A DNA stretch of 59,528 nt, from positions 1 through 59,528 of the forward strand of contig CAITVN010000219.1 in the NCBI GenBank assembly GCA_903895855.1, in the 5' to 3' direction. This document shows, one piece after another, positions 8,768 through 17,337 of this stretch. The translations under genes and the position numbers were made by a program. A model generated the notes under the pieces. It did not search any database and had not been told where the DNA came from. It saw only the letters and a program-made list of their open reading frames with translations. The stretch is from Oligoflexia bacterium. Lineage in GTDB: Bacteria; Bdellovibrionota; UBA1018. The first letter of the stretch is position 1, and every line of letters starts with the position of its first letter.

Positions 8768-9136
8768 TTACGTCCAAAGAGCTAATAACTGCGAAGTGAA
8801 GAGTGAAAGGTTTCGTGAAGCATCGCAGTGAATGAACAGGTCTTTGGCTCGGCCGGTTTCGCCTCGTAGTATCTCGAAGTGTGACTGCGAGAGTTTGAGT
8901 TCTGTCGAAAAAAAATGAATAATCTCGGCGTTTGCCTTTCCATCGACAGGGGGGGCCGCAATTTGAATTTTTAGCCGTGGCGGGTCACCATGAAGGCCTA
9001 CAGCTCGAGTTTTCGACGCTTTGGGCTGAACCCAAAGTCTCAAGACGAGCCCTGTTTTTAGGGGCGAAATCCAGTGAGTTTGGACGCCCTCGGCGACGGA
9101 AGCCGGAGCCTCAAGTTTATTTTTTGTTTTAGCCAC
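8768..9136 (-). CDS. DUF167/YggU-family protein
   Basis: The 122-residue product matches the small DUF167 (UPF0235) family: LRLWVQPKASKTRAVG, LKIQIAAPPVDGKANAE and ILRGETGRAKDL are its conserved blocks. The family function is unknown; in many bacteria it lies next to yggS and related genes. The start is GTG. The N-terminal 30 residues precede the conserved core, and the core ends with the protein. First gene of the minus-strand run with the amidohydrolase and creatininase-like genes. Confidence 0.88.
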   Translation of the reverse strand: MAKTKNKLEAPASVAEGVQTHWISPLKTGLVLRLWVQPKASKTRAVGLHGDPPRLKIQIAAPPVDGKANAEIIHFFSTELKLSQSHFEILRGETGRAKDLFIHCDASRNLSLFTSQLLALWT

Positions 9137-9178
9137 TTTTGAATTGTATCTGTCTTAAAATGGCCTCACAACCTCATA

Positions 9179-9565
9179 ATGACGGCATGGTTTTCTGGGA
9201 TCTTTGGGGTATTGATTACTTGGTACATCAGTACTCGGATCTTGGGGTTTCATACTGCAGAAGCGTTGAGGGCGATTTTGTCGTCAGTGATTGCGGGATG
9301 GGTAGCCCTCTATTCTATCTTGAGACTTGAACACATCGTGGTCATTCGAAAGCGAGTGTTTAGAGGTTCGATCGGAACCTGGGTGGTCTTTTCATCGACT
9401 TATTTTGGCGTACTCTTGGCTCTGATTCCGCAAATTAGAGACCTAGATCACTTTTTAATCTTAGTGATGCCACTCATTATGACAACCGGTATCACTATCG
9501 TGAGCTTTGGGCCCATTCAAGATCGCTGGGTAGCAAAAAGGCAGCGACGAGCACGCTTGCCCTAA
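9179..9565 (+). CDS. Small integral membrane protein, unknown
   Basis: The 128-residue product has about four hydrophobic segments (near 5-20, 30-50, 65-85 and 90-110) separated by short basic loops, and a basic tail (AKRQRRARLP). I do not recognise the family. It diverges from the DUF167 gene and is followed 42 nt later by another membrane protein on the same strand. Confidence 0.6.
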   Translation: MTAWFSGIFGVLITWYISTRILGFHTAEALRAILSSVIAGWVALYSILRLEHIVVIRKRVFRGSIGTWVVFSSTYFGVLLALIPQIRDLDHFLILVMPLIMTTGITIVSFGPIQDRWVAKRQRRARLP

Positions 9566-9607
9566 CGAAATCGCAATGCTATTGTCTCGATAAGGAAACT
9601 TAAGACC

Positions 9608-10153
9608 ATGAACCAAACGGCGGCCCATTCACCCCTATCACAAACGATTCAAGCTAACCAGACGGCTGAGCCAGGAGAATACAACCTGGTCGAGCAGTGG
9701 CTTCGATTTCGACCCAGGCGTTGGTTAGCGGGCGCGTTTTCGGGTATTTTTGCTGGCTCAATGATGTTGGTGGTGGCGATGTTGATGGCGAAAGCATTTG
9801 GCTACGATGTGTGGTACCCGGCAAAAATTGCTGCAATTCCGTTTCTGGGTGGTGCCGCGATGGATTTCGGAAATGTGCAAGGCGTGGTAGTTGGCCTAGT
9901 GATGCACTTGGCGCTTTGTGCCGTTTTAGGTACCTTCTATTCACATTTTTCGATTTTTTCTGCGCCACTTCCTTTATTGGGAGCGGGTTTTGTCTGGGGC
10001 TTCTTCTCTTGGGTATTCATCTCTTGTCTGTTCAGTCAGTCTTTCACTGAAGTTTTTGCGTTGCAGTTCAATCAAGGCGCGTCGTTTTTCTGTCATCTGA
10101 CTTTTGGATTTAGCCTTGCCAGTCTGACTTTCTTTGAAAAAGTCTTTGAATAG
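9608..10153 (+). CDS. Integral membrane protein, unknown
   Basis: The 181-residue product has a 35-residue hydrophilic N-terminus, a basic stretch (RFRPRRW), then four hydrophobic segments: about 40-65, 72-108, 115-145 and 155-177. AGAFSGIFAGSMMLVVAMLM is a glycine-rich helix as found in small bacterial membrane proteins with no assigned role. A GGAAACTTAAG stretch precedes the ATG. It may be co-transcribed with the membrane protein just upstream. No family recognised. Confidence 0.65.
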   Translation: MNQTAAHSPLSQTIQANQTAEPGEYNLVEQWLRFRPRRWLAGAFSGIFAGSMMLVVAMLMAKAFGYDVWYPAKIAAIPFLGGAAMDFGNVQGVVVGLVMHLALCAVLGTFYSHFSIFSAPLPLLGAGFVWGFFSWVFISCLFSQSFTEVFALQFNQGASFFCHLTFGFSLASLTFFEKVFE

Positions 10154-10224
10154 GCTATCGAGTTTGGTGGGTAACAATTTCCTCTTTTCGGTATTCGCTC
10201 AATCTTCTATATTTTCTATAAGGT

Positions 10225-10635
10225 ATGGATATCAAGAGCACTCAAGCCAACAACCTAGCCAAAGAAGAAGAGCGGCTATTGGCTTATGTCAAAGATCGCA
10301 AAAATCGACTGAAAGAGAGCATCTCTGCGTTAGATGATGATTTTGATCAAGAAGTTGCCGTGCGCTCAAAGCAGCACAAAGAAGCACTGAAGTCGCTCGA
10401 AACGGGTTACAAAGTAGAACTTTCGCGCACCAAAGAAAACCAAGAACGCGATCTCGACGTATTTCGTAAGGGCTACGAAAAGACTTTAGCCAAAGAAAAA
10501 GAGAGTCGCGAAAAAGAATTCGAAAAAATCAGCGACCGTGAGAGAACGAGAATTGATACCTACCGCAAGAACCAAGAAGACATTTTAGAAAAATTGCACG
10601 AGCGGTTCACGAGCGAACAAGATAAGTACAAGTAG
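10225..10635 (+). CDS. Coiled-coil protein, unknown
   Basis: Nearly all 136 residues are charged heptad-like sequence rich in Lys, Glu, Asp and Arg (for example KEKESREKEFEKISDRERTR), with no signal peptide or membrane segment. This predicts one long coiled coil, probably a cytoplasmic structural or adaptor protein. No family recognised. An 8-bp inverted repeat starts at its stop codon. Confidence 0.65.
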   Translation: MDIKSTQANNLAKEEERLLAYVKDRKNRLKESISALDDDFDQEVAVRSKQHKEALKSLETGYKVELSRTKENQERDLDVFRKGYEKTLAKEKESREKEFEKISDRERTRIDTYRKNQEDILEKLHERFTSEQDKYK

Positions 10636-10675
10636 TCCCAAAAGCCGCCGGAGGGTACCGGTGAATCTTGGGACT
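10634..10675. terminator. Inverted repeat between convergent genes
   Basis: AGTCCCAA at 10634-10641 is perfectly repeated inverted as TTGGGACT at 10668-10675, with a CCG-rich interior that could pair further. It lies between convergent genes (stops at 10635 and 10699). There is no clear T-run on either side, so a rho-independent terminator is plausible but not certain. Confidence 0.4.
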
Positions 10676-10698
10676 ATTCAATCACACTATTGAGCTAG

Positions 10699-11097
10699 TT
10701 ATTTTTTGGCTGATTCGGCGCAGGGGTCTTGGTCAGCAGGAAAAGAGCCCGTGGTGGATACCGACTCACCATTAGACCATGTGATCGTAGATTCGTTACT
10801 CTTGTAATTCAGACGCCAGTCATTGGGTTTGCAGCTGGACTCACCGACAAAATGATACCTTTTGGTGGTGATAGCAATGGCAGTGAACTGCATGGTCGGT
10901 AAACCAGCGAGCACTTGATTCATGATTTCTGTTCGCGCCCATTCGAAGTCATCGCGAAATTCCCAGCGGCTCAAAATTTCATGCACACCGTAAGGAGTCA
11001 CGGCTTTCAGTTCTTGTGAGTCGACGAGTTTCCATTCAGCGTGGGCGGATGCGCTTAAAAACGTCAGGGCAAGTAAGGCAGTGGTGAATGTTCTCAT
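10699..11097 (-). CDS. Small secreted protein (paralogue A)
   Basis: The 132-residue product has a signal peptide (cleavage after ASAHA, about residue 20). The mature part is paralogous to the neighbouring gene's product: both share an N(Q)xLLAGL-type block, a TTxxYHYxG-like block (here TTKRYHFVG), a cysteine, ITWS and a DPCA ending. The two conserved cysteines could form a disulfide in the periplasm. The ATG overlaps the upstream stop by 4 nt. Unknown function; no family recognised. Confidence 0.65.
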   Translation of the reverse strand: MRTFTTALLALTFLSASAHAEWKLVDSQELKAVTPYGVHEILSRWEFRDDFEWARTEIMNQVLAGLPTMQFTAIAITTKRYHFVGESSCKPNDWRLNYKSNESTITWSNGESVSTTGSFPADQDPCAESAKK

Positions 11098-11552
11098 TTT
11101 GAGATTCCTTTCGGGTTAGATTTTGATGGGTCTGTACTGGCGCACGGGTCTTCACCACTACTCGCTGAGGCTGTGGCTTCAGAGTGGTGATCTGACCAAG
11201 TGATGCTCTTTTCTGTTGAGTAACTCTCTAGACGCGGATCATTTGCAGCGCAAATGGTCGGACCGGTGTAGTGATAATGATACGTGGTCACAGTTAATCG
11301 GGTCATGTACCTAGGAGTTAGTCCGGCGAGAAGCTGATTGGCTACCTCATCGCGAGAGTATTGATAAGAATCGGAGTATTGAGAAATGAGGGCATTGATT
11401 TCTTTGGGCGTATTTGCCTCTTTGGTTTCGTGCGAAACTTCTACCCAATAATTGATCGGCCACTCGGGGTCGGCTAGGGCAAGGTGCAGGGGTAAAGCAA
11501 GGCCGAGGGACGCAAAAAACGAAAAAGCTAAAAACCGAGGAAATGCTTTCAT
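11094..11552 (-). CDS. Small secreted protein (paralogue B)
   Basis: The 152-residue product has a signal peptide ending near LALA (residue 27). The mature part contains VANQLLAGL, TVTTYHYHYTGP, SITWSD and a GEDPCAS end, matching the downstream paralogue block for block. It heads the two-gene unit and diverges from the TIGR02147 regulator at 11708, with 155 bp of AT-rich DNA between that would hold both promoters. Co-regulation by that regulator is an inference from layout only. Confidence 0.65.
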   Translation of the reverse strand: MKAFPRFLAFSFFASLGLALPLHLALADPEWPINYWVEVSHETKEANTPKEINALISQYSDSYQYSRDEVANQLLAGLTPRYMTRLTVTTYHYHYTGPTICAANDPRLESYSTEKSITWSDHHSEATASASSGEDPCASTDPSKSNPKGISK

Positions 11553-11707
11553 AGAAGTCTCCTAGTTGCCGGTTAAGACCGACGGGTTGTGATGTTTTAG
11601 AGTTAATGCGTTTACCTATTTGAGTAAAGCACAAGTTCTTTTACGATGTTCAGTAATTAATACTAAAATCTGTTTAAACTTGTTTAGTAATTATATACAA
11701 CAGAGAG

Positions 11708-12523
11708 ATGACGGTTTTTGAGTTCACCGACTACCGAAAGTTTTTGTTAGCGGCGGTTCAACACTTAAAGCGCAAAGACGCTTCGCTCAGTTTTTCGAGT
11801 CTCGCCGTAGCGGCCAAAGTTCAGCGATCGTACTTATCGCAGGTGCTCAACCGCGGTGGGTACTTGAATGCAGACCAGGCCTATTTGATCGCCAAACGGC
11901 TAAAATTGTCAGAGCCAGAGACGCGGTATTTTGAACTGCTCGTTGAGGTCGATCGCTGTCAGCTGTCTGAGCGCAAGGCTCGGCTCTTGGCAGAGCTCGA
12001 AAGGTTGAAGACCCAGAGTCAGAAAACAGAAAGTGTTTTGAAGCGAGAAAAAGTTGAAATTGCACCAGACTTCTTGACAACCTATTACTCTGACCCCCGC
12101 GTACCGATTGTGCACATGATGCTGACAGTTGATCACTACTCACGAGATACTCAACTGATCGCGCGGCGTCTCAGACTCACTTCGAAAAAAGTTCAAGAAA
12201 TTTTGTCAGTCTTAGAAAATTGTCGACTGATTGAGTGGAAGGGCGACCAGATTGTCGTTCTCAAATCTTTTCTGCACCTGCCCGTCGATTCTCCACTACA
12301 CCGAATTCACAGCAGTTTCTTTCGAATGAAAGCGATTGAATCGATTCAAGATAAACGTGAAGACGACGACTTCTTTTTTACGTCAAGTTTCAGCGCCACA
12401 CCGGCAATCAAAAAAAGGCTGAAAGAAAAATTCCTAAAACTCATTCAAGCGGCGTCAAAAGAAATTGAGGCTACCGACCCGACCGAGGTGTATCACCTGA
12501 ATTTTGACTTGTTTTGTCCGTAA
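11708..12523 (+). CDS. TIGR02147-family transcriptional regulator
   Basis: The 271-residue protein has the layout of this family, which is especially numerous in Bdellovibrio and Fibrobacter: FTDYRKFL start, a helix-turn-helix (FSSLAVAAKVQRSYLSQVLN), LKLSEPETRYFELLVEVDR, a central winged-helix-like region (LIARRLRLTSKKVQEILSVL) and a C-terminal EVYHLNFDLF end. These are thought to be DNA-binding regulators, targets mostly unknown. GAGAG lies just before the ATG. It diverges from a secreted paralogue pair. Confidence 0.85.
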   Translation: MTVFEFTDYRKFLLAAVQHLKRKDASLSFSSLAVAAKVQRSYLSQVLNRGGYLNADQAYLIAKRLKLSEPETRYFELLVEVDRCQLSERKARLLAELERLKTQSQKTESVLKREKVEIAPDFLTTYYSDPRVPIVHMMLTVDHYSRDTQLIARRLRLTSKKVQEILSVLENCRLIEWKGDQIVVLKSFLHLPVDSPLHRIHSSFFRMKAIESIQDKREDDDFFFTSSFSATPAIKKRLKEKFLKLIQAASKEIEATDPTEVYHLNFDLFCP

Positions 12524-12570
12524 GGGGAGGGTGGGGTAGGTGTAATCTTAGGAATCGTGGGTATCGACCT

Positions 12571-12623
12571 AATCGGGAGTTCATTCCGGATTAGTACAAC
12601 TTATACGGAGTGATGTCCCGATT
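12571..12623. repeat. 8-bp inverted repeat between the two regulators
   Basis: AATCGGGA at 12571-12578 is repeated inverted as TCCCGATT at 12616-12623, enclosing a second short pairing (TCCG/CGGA). It lies 48 bp after the first TIGR02147 gene and 165 bp before the second. It could be a terminator without a T-run or an RNA leader element; nothing further supports either. Confidence 0.35.
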
Positions 12624-12787
12624 GGTTTGCTTGTCATCAGATTTGTTAGTAATAACGGCTAGTTGAATATCCATGTTATCGGCGAGTCGGCATGCGAGCG
12701 ACCCGTCAAACCGGTGTTCACAACTTGAGTACACTATGTTTACATACTATATTGACTTGGTGTATTAAATTGAGTATTGAATGCCGC

Positions 12788-13618
12788 ATGAGCACCGCCG
12801 AGTATCAAAATTATTTGAAAGACGTTCTTTTAGAGAAGCGAAAGAAGAATCGAACCTTCTCGCTAAGAGCCTTTGCAAAATTAGTTGGGCTTCAACCTTC
12901 GCTACTATCTGATGTACTGAATGGCCGCCGAAACATCACTGAAGAAACCGCAGTGACGATTGCCCAAAAGCTAGGGCTTGGCGAAACAGAGGCCACCTAT
13001 TTTCAAAGCCTCGTGCGCATTGGTCGGGCGAAGAACCCAGCCGTAAAAGAAGTGTTCATTAAGCAATTAGAAGAACAATTCAAAGATCGAAAGCCGGTTC
13101 ATGATTTGACCGTCGATCACTTTGTCGTTATTTCTGACTGGCATCACCTGGCAATCTTAAAACTCTTAGATATCGCAAAGTTCGATTTCAAGCCCTCGGC
13201 AATTGCTGCGGCCCTTGAGATTGACCCCATTGAAGTTGAGCAAGCACTGGCGAGATTGGTGCGGCTGGGTATTCTCGAACAATCGCCCCACTACAAACGG
13301 GTGACCTCAGACTTTGTCGTGCAATCGGTTAAGCCTAATGATGCCCTAAAAAAGTATCATCAGCAGGTACTCACGAAGACCATCGAGGCGCAGTCAACTC
13401 AAACCCCACACGAGCGTTACACTGGCACTGAGAATATTGCTCTAAGTGCCGATCAGTTAAAGCAAGCTGCCGAAATTTTTGAAGAGTGTTTTCAGAAGGT
13501 GATCGCACTTTCAGAAAAACGAAAACCTGAGGCCGAGGTTTATCACCTAGGCATTCACCTCATTCGACTTTCAACAACGACCCGTTCAATAACCAAACCA
13601 CCGAAAGGTAAAACATAA
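12788..13618 (+). CDS. TIGR02147-family transcriptional regulator
   Basis: The 276-residue protein again has the family layout: STAEYQNYLKDVLLEKRKKN, helix-turn-helix SLRAFAKLVGLQPSLLSDVLN with GRRNITEETAVTIAQKLGL, LDIAKFDFKPSAIAAAL in the middle and EVYHLGIHLIRL at the end. The frame is open to 12692, but the ATG at 12788 matches the family N-terminus. It lies 15 nt before a secreted-protein gene and appears to head a four-gene operon, so control of the exported products is likely (inference). Confidence 0.85.
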   Translation: MSTAEYQNYLKDVLLEKRKKNRTFSLRAFAKLVGLQPSLLSDVLNGRRNITEETAVTIAQKLGLGETEATYFQSLVRIGRAKNPAVKEVFIKQLEEQFKDRKPVHDLTVDHFVVISDWHHLAILKLLDIAKFDFKPSAIAAALEIDPIEVEQALARLVRLGILEQSPHYKRVTSDFVVQSVKPNDALKKYHQQVLTKTIEAQSTQTPHERYTGTENIALSADQLKQAAEIFEECFQKVIALSEKRKPEAEVYHLGIHLIRLSTTTRSITKPPKGKT

Positions 13619-13633
13619 AAAAGGAAGAAACCT

Positions 13634-15145
13634 ATGAAGCGCAAACAAACAACCAAATACACAATCAAATACACAAATAGACAAGAAATGAAGGCCAGGT
13701 TGCTGGCAAGAATGCTAGTCAGCGTGTTGCTGATGCTGACGTCACTCACAGCATTTTCTGCAGACGACGGCACTCGCGGCGGCGGTACCTTTGTCGGTGA
13801 TGGCAAAGTTAGTCTAAAAGATTTTCAAAAGGGCGCCGCATGCGATTGGCGCACTGGTGAAGACATCTTGGCCCAATACGGCCAAATGCCTGAAGTTTTC
13901 CAACCGCTCGAAAAACTCGATTGGTACTTTGCCCGGGTGTTTATGACTGAAATGCAAACTATCAACTGGTGCATGACCGGTGAACTTCAGCGAGTTGACG
14001 ACGAAGACCGCGAAAGCCTGTTCGCGACCAACTTTACAAACCAGCGGCAAGCGGCCATTCGAATTTTAGGCGAACCCGAGGTCTATGTGAATGAGGCGTT
14101 GGTCAATAGCACCGCTCGTGAAAACCAAATGGCGTTATACACGCACGAGACCGTTCATAGCTTTATTGCCCTTGATGCCCCGATGCGTAATGTAAAAGTG
14201 AAAAGTGCCGTTCGCACTATCAAGCAAGTCATGAGTGGCAAAATACGCAAGAGAGCTGACTTTATTCGATTGCTGGCGCAAAGTGACTTTGTCGCTCTTC
14301 ACACCACCGAAGCGCTCGAGCAGCATCGAGATTTGATTCAGTACGTTCTCGGTGTCGACTCTGAACGAAACGCTATTTTAGAGCGAACGACAGACGTTGA
14401 AATGCTCTTTTCTGGTATTGACTCAAAGGCCCTTTGGAGCAAAGACCTCTCAGAACAAGACGCGGTTACGGTCAGTTTAATGACCTATGCCGGCCTCATT
14501 CGTGAAGCTTGCGAACAAGGCGACTCAGGCATTGCTGTTCAGAAATTGCTTGGACAGCCTCACCTAAGCCCTCGAACAATCGCAACTTGCCTGAGGGCTT
14601 CACCGAAATCATCGGCTCTGGCCAAGGCTTTGATTGCAAGACCCGAGTTTTCAACTGAGGGTACTGAGCTCATTTCGGAGTTGGCGAAAAAATCGCTTTC
14701 GATTCGCGACTACCGAGTTCACGTGTCGGCGGCATTGAGTGAGCTAGCTCAGCCGAGGCCCACAGACTTAGAGGGTCATTTAGACACTGACGAGTTGGGC
14801 TCGCTTCTGCCGTTAGCTGAAGGGGGCAAATTTAGCCCAAAAGCAGAGATACTCTATACGCTCATCTCAACCATGCTCGAAAATGACCAGCACACGGCTT
14901 TGAAAGCACTGCTAACTGACGACTTCTACGAGGCCTTCAATTTTACGAAGCTCACCGCCGATTTAGCAGCAGCTCAGGTGCCGATTGCGAGAGAACGGCC
15001 CTTATGTGAAAAAGTGTTGCAAGAAGTGCCTCGTGCTTTCTGGAGCACATTTCTGACTCGGCTGTCAAAAGAGGTAGGCCAAGAAAAGGCTGATTTCTTT
15101 AAAGCAGTTCTAAATTTAGATCAATTATTCAACACCAATCGTTAA
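13634..15145 (+). CDS. Secreted protein with HEXXH motif, unknown
   Basis: The 503-residue product has an N-terminal basic region and a hydrophobic signal (VSVLLMLTSLTAFSA); mature sequence begins near DDGTRGGGTFVGDG. A ribosome binding site (AAGGAAG) supports the ATG at 13634; an internal ATG at 13688 would give a more ordinary signal peptide. YTHETVHSF near residue 170 has the HEXXH form of zinc peptidases, though no third ligand is obvious and no known family is recognised. The C-terminal half is helical and leucine-rich with paired cysteines. It is the first structural gene after the TIGR02147 regulator. Confidence 0.7.
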   Translation: MKRKQTTKYTIKYTNRQEMKARLLARMLVSVLLMLTSLTAFSADDGTRGGGTFVGDGKVSLKDFQKGAACDWRTGEDILAQYGQMPEVFQPLEKLDWYFARVFMTEMQTINWCMTGELQRVDDEDRESLFATNFTNQRQAAIRILGEPEVYVNEALVNSTARENQMALYTHETVHSFIALDAPMRNVKVKSAVRTIKQVMSGKIRKRADFIRLLAQSDFVALHTTEALEQHRDLIQYVLGVDSERNAILERTTDVEMLFSGIDSKALWSKDLSEQDAVTVSLMTYAGLIREACEQGDSGIAVQKLLGQPHLSPRTIATCLRASPKSSALAKALIARPEFSTEGTELISELAKKSLSIRDYRVHVSAALSELAQPRPTDLEGHLDTDELGSLLPLAEGGKFSPKAEILYTLISTMLENDQHTALKALLTDDFYEAFNFTKLTADLAAAQVPIARERPLCEKVLQEVPRAFWSTFLTRLSKEVGQEKADFFKAVLNLDQLFNTNR

Positions 15146-15175
15146 CCACAACAAACCAACAAAAAAGGAGATTTT

Positions 15176-16591
15176 ATGAAATTCACAAACTTAACCACCT
15201 TAGCACTCACGGCTCTTATTTACAGCTTACCCGCCTTCGCAGCAGACTCTGAGGCGAGCAAGAAAGTCGCCGACATATCTGAAGTTCTTTCGGCCGAAGT
15301 ACACGTCACTCGCGATGTGTTTGACAGAATGCTCAATGAGAGTCAAACTCAAGGGGCCGAACAGCAGTTTGTTCATGCCGATTATGAGCTCAAAGCGGCC
15401 TCATTTTTGAAAGAAGTCGACACGGCCTTGGCTGCATTCGAGAAGAAATTGGCGCGACAGCTGTTTCCGCAGGTGCAGCTCTTTGTTTCTAATTACAATA
15501 CCATTGTCAAATCGACGTCGTATTCTGATGCTGAAAAGGCCTCACTTTTAGATGGAATCAGAAAGCAGCTTGAGGGCCAAAAACCGATTCTCTTTGATGG
15601 CTTTGAAACTGAAGCCTTCAAGCTCATTAATGTGACTGGCCTGCCCGCTATGGGATTCGACCTTCAGCTTGGATTCTATGAAGCTCCGGGGAAAAACCGT
15701 TGGCTTGAATTATTTATTATGCAGCCAATTGGCTCTCACAAGAAATGGACTGTACAAGACCAAATGGCTCCTGAAATATTATCCACGGCTTCGACAATTA
15801 AAGAAGAAATTGGGAGTGCACTGGATGGTTTGAGTGGCACAGTTAATGATAACGAGGTCTATGCCTGGGTCAACGGAATCATAACGCACGACTACTTAGA
15901 CCACCGTGGCATATGGGTCAACGGTTATCCCTATCGAGAAGCATATAGCTATATCTCTTCGGAGTCTCGAGGAAATTTTTGGAATAACCGATTTAGTTCA
16001 GATTTATCTCAGACTTTAGACCTTAATGCTGAAGTTGCCCAAGGTGTCTTTGATGTCGTGAATAGCATCAAACCAATCGCCGAAGGGTGTAAATCTGAGT
16101 CGTGCGTGATCTTAAGTCAGATGCTGTATCTAAATTACTTAAAGACGGTGAAGGCGAATTTCTTCAAAGACCTCTCGGTCACACTTGCTGACGGCTCTAC
16201 TTTCGAAATTCCACTGTCTCGCTCGGGTGCGCCCTTCTTGGTTTTGATTGAGGCTTTGTCTAAAGCAAAACACCCAGAAGCTTATAGTCACTTGAACTTT
16301 GATGATTCACCCGAGATCGAATTAGAAGTCACTAACGGCGTGCCCGCAGTTAAATTCGAGTTAGGCAAGATTTTGGCAAGCGGCAGTGAGTGTGATGAAG
16401 TCATTTCGCTAATTGACGAGCAGCTCGACGCTCTCGAAGACCTTCCAAAATTGCTCGGATTTAAGACTTCTTTCACCGAGGAAGACAAAAACGATGTTCT
16501 GAAGCCGGCGCAAGCGGTAGGAGATTTGGTTGGAAAACGGGCAGCTAGCTGCTTAGAAAGCGCGATTACGGCTCATCAAAAATCAAATTAA
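15176..16591 (+). CDS. Secreted protein, unknown
   Basis: AAAAAGGAG sits 6 nt before the ATG. The 471-residue product has a signal peptide ending at AFA (about residue 22) and a soluble, acidic mature chain with few cysteines (EGCKSESC and two near the C-terminus). No domain is recognised. The gap of 30 nt to the preceding gene and 53 nt to the next suggests one operon of exported proteins under the TIGR02147 regulator. Confidence 0.65.
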   Translation: MKFTNLTTLALTALIYSLPAFAADSEASKKVADISEVLSAEVHVTRDVFDRMLNESQTQGAEQQFVHADYELKAASFLKEVDTALAAFEKKLARQLFPQVQLFVSNYNTIVKSTSYSDAEKASLLDGIRKQLEGQKPILFDGFETEAFKLINVTGLPAMGFDLQLGFYEAPGKNRWLELFIMQPIGSHKKWTVQDQMAPEILSTASTIKEEIGSALDGLSGTVNDNEVYAWVNGIITHDYLDHRGIWVNGYPYREAYSYISSESRGNFWNNRFSSDLSQTLDLNAEVAQGVFDVVNSIKPIAEGCKSESCVILSQMLYLNYLKTVKANFFKDLSVTLADGSTFEIPLSRSGAPFLVLIEALSKAKHPEAYSHLNFDDSPEIELEVTNGVPAVKFELGKILASGSECDEVISLIDEQLDALEDLPKLLGFKTSFTEEDKNDVLKPAQAVGDLVGKRAASCLESAITAHQKSN

Positions 16592-16644
16592 GCCCATAGA
16601 TTTAGCAACATACGAAACCACAACAAAAGAAATGAGAGCAATTT

Positions 16645-17232
16645 ATGTATTCGAACAATTTAATTAAACAGGTAGTGATCAACTCAACCCTAGCCGCATT
16701 GACCTTAGGTGTTTCAATGGCACCAAACGCCCTCGCCGCTGACCGAGCCCCCCATGGCCAAATTCGCAAAGAGTACACCTGCCGAGCGCAGTGTGTGTAT
16801 GTTAACCCCGATGCCTATGCGATGAACACCGGGTATTTGGTAGAAGGCTGGAGCCGAGGCTCGGTCTCTGAAGCCTTTCGTGACATGCAGGTGCAGTGCT
16901 CGTATCCGGGGGTTTTGGTACTTAAGTTAGCGGGCAGTCATTACGGAGAAAACGAATTTGAGGGTGACTACGAAGACGAGTTTGGTGCGACGTACTCGGT
17001 TGAAGCCCAACGAGGCGAAAGTGATCGACGCCACCGCGTGCGACCTGCGGCGAGTGCGCGATTCAGAGCGTCTGCTCATTCGCGAAGGCGACTTCACGAA
17101 CGCACTCGAAACGAAAACAACATCGAGTTTGACCTTCAATTTGTCACGAAACCCGAAGAAGCTTGCGGTGTTTACGAACTCAATACCAATGCGCCGATTC
17201 GATACCTCGGCGGCCGACCATTGGGTGGTTAG
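16645..17232 (+). CDS. Secreted protein with apparent pair of compensating frameshifts
   Basis: The open frame encodes 195 residues with a signal peptide ending near ALA (residue 31) and cysteines in YTCRAQC and QVQCSY. Residues about 122-158 are abnormally arginine-rich (RRHRVRPAASARFRASAHSR), typical of an out-of-frame reading. In the +2 frame the same stretch reads KPNEAKVIDATACDL and RLLIREGDFTNALE, which looks like natural protein and joins smoothly to NNIEFDLQFVTKPEEACGVY in the original frame. A one-base insertion near 17010 and a one-base loss near 17115 (an A-run) would explain this. It could be real divergence or a sequencing error. Last gene of the exported-protein operon. Confidence 0.6.
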   Translation: MYSNNLIKQVVINSTLAALTLGVSMAPNALAADRAPHGQIRKEYTCRAQCVYVNPDAYAMNTGYLVEGWSRGSVSEAFRDMQVQCSYPGVLVLKLAGSHYGENEFEGDYEDEFGATYSVEAQRGESDRRHRVRPAASARFRASAHSRRRLHERTRNENNIEFDLQFVTKPEEACGVYELNTNAPIRYLGGRPLGG

Positions 17233-17280
17233 GCCCTAAGCCATCGCCGACCACGGGTAAATGGGCATATTTTGTCAACA

Positions 17281-17330
17281 GCAAGTACCTCCGATTTTTG
17301 TCAAATTCTGTCAAAATCGGAGGTACTTGC
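17281..17330. terminator. Perfect 18-bp inverted repeat, likely bidirectional terminator
   Basis: GCAAGTACCTCCGATTTT (17281-17298) is perfectly repeated inverted at 17313-17330, with a 14-nt loop that contains two TGTC copies. It lies between the convergent stops at 17232 and 17338. The stem ends in T/A runs towards the loop rather than after it, so a terminator is the simplest explanation but a protein-binding site is possible. Confidence 0.6.
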
Positions 17331-17337
17331 GTAAACC

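Noticed and set aside
16958..17239. 93-residue plus-strand frame overlapping the secreted-protein gene
   Set aside because: Better explained as the true frame of the middle of that gene through compensating frameshifts than as a separate gene.
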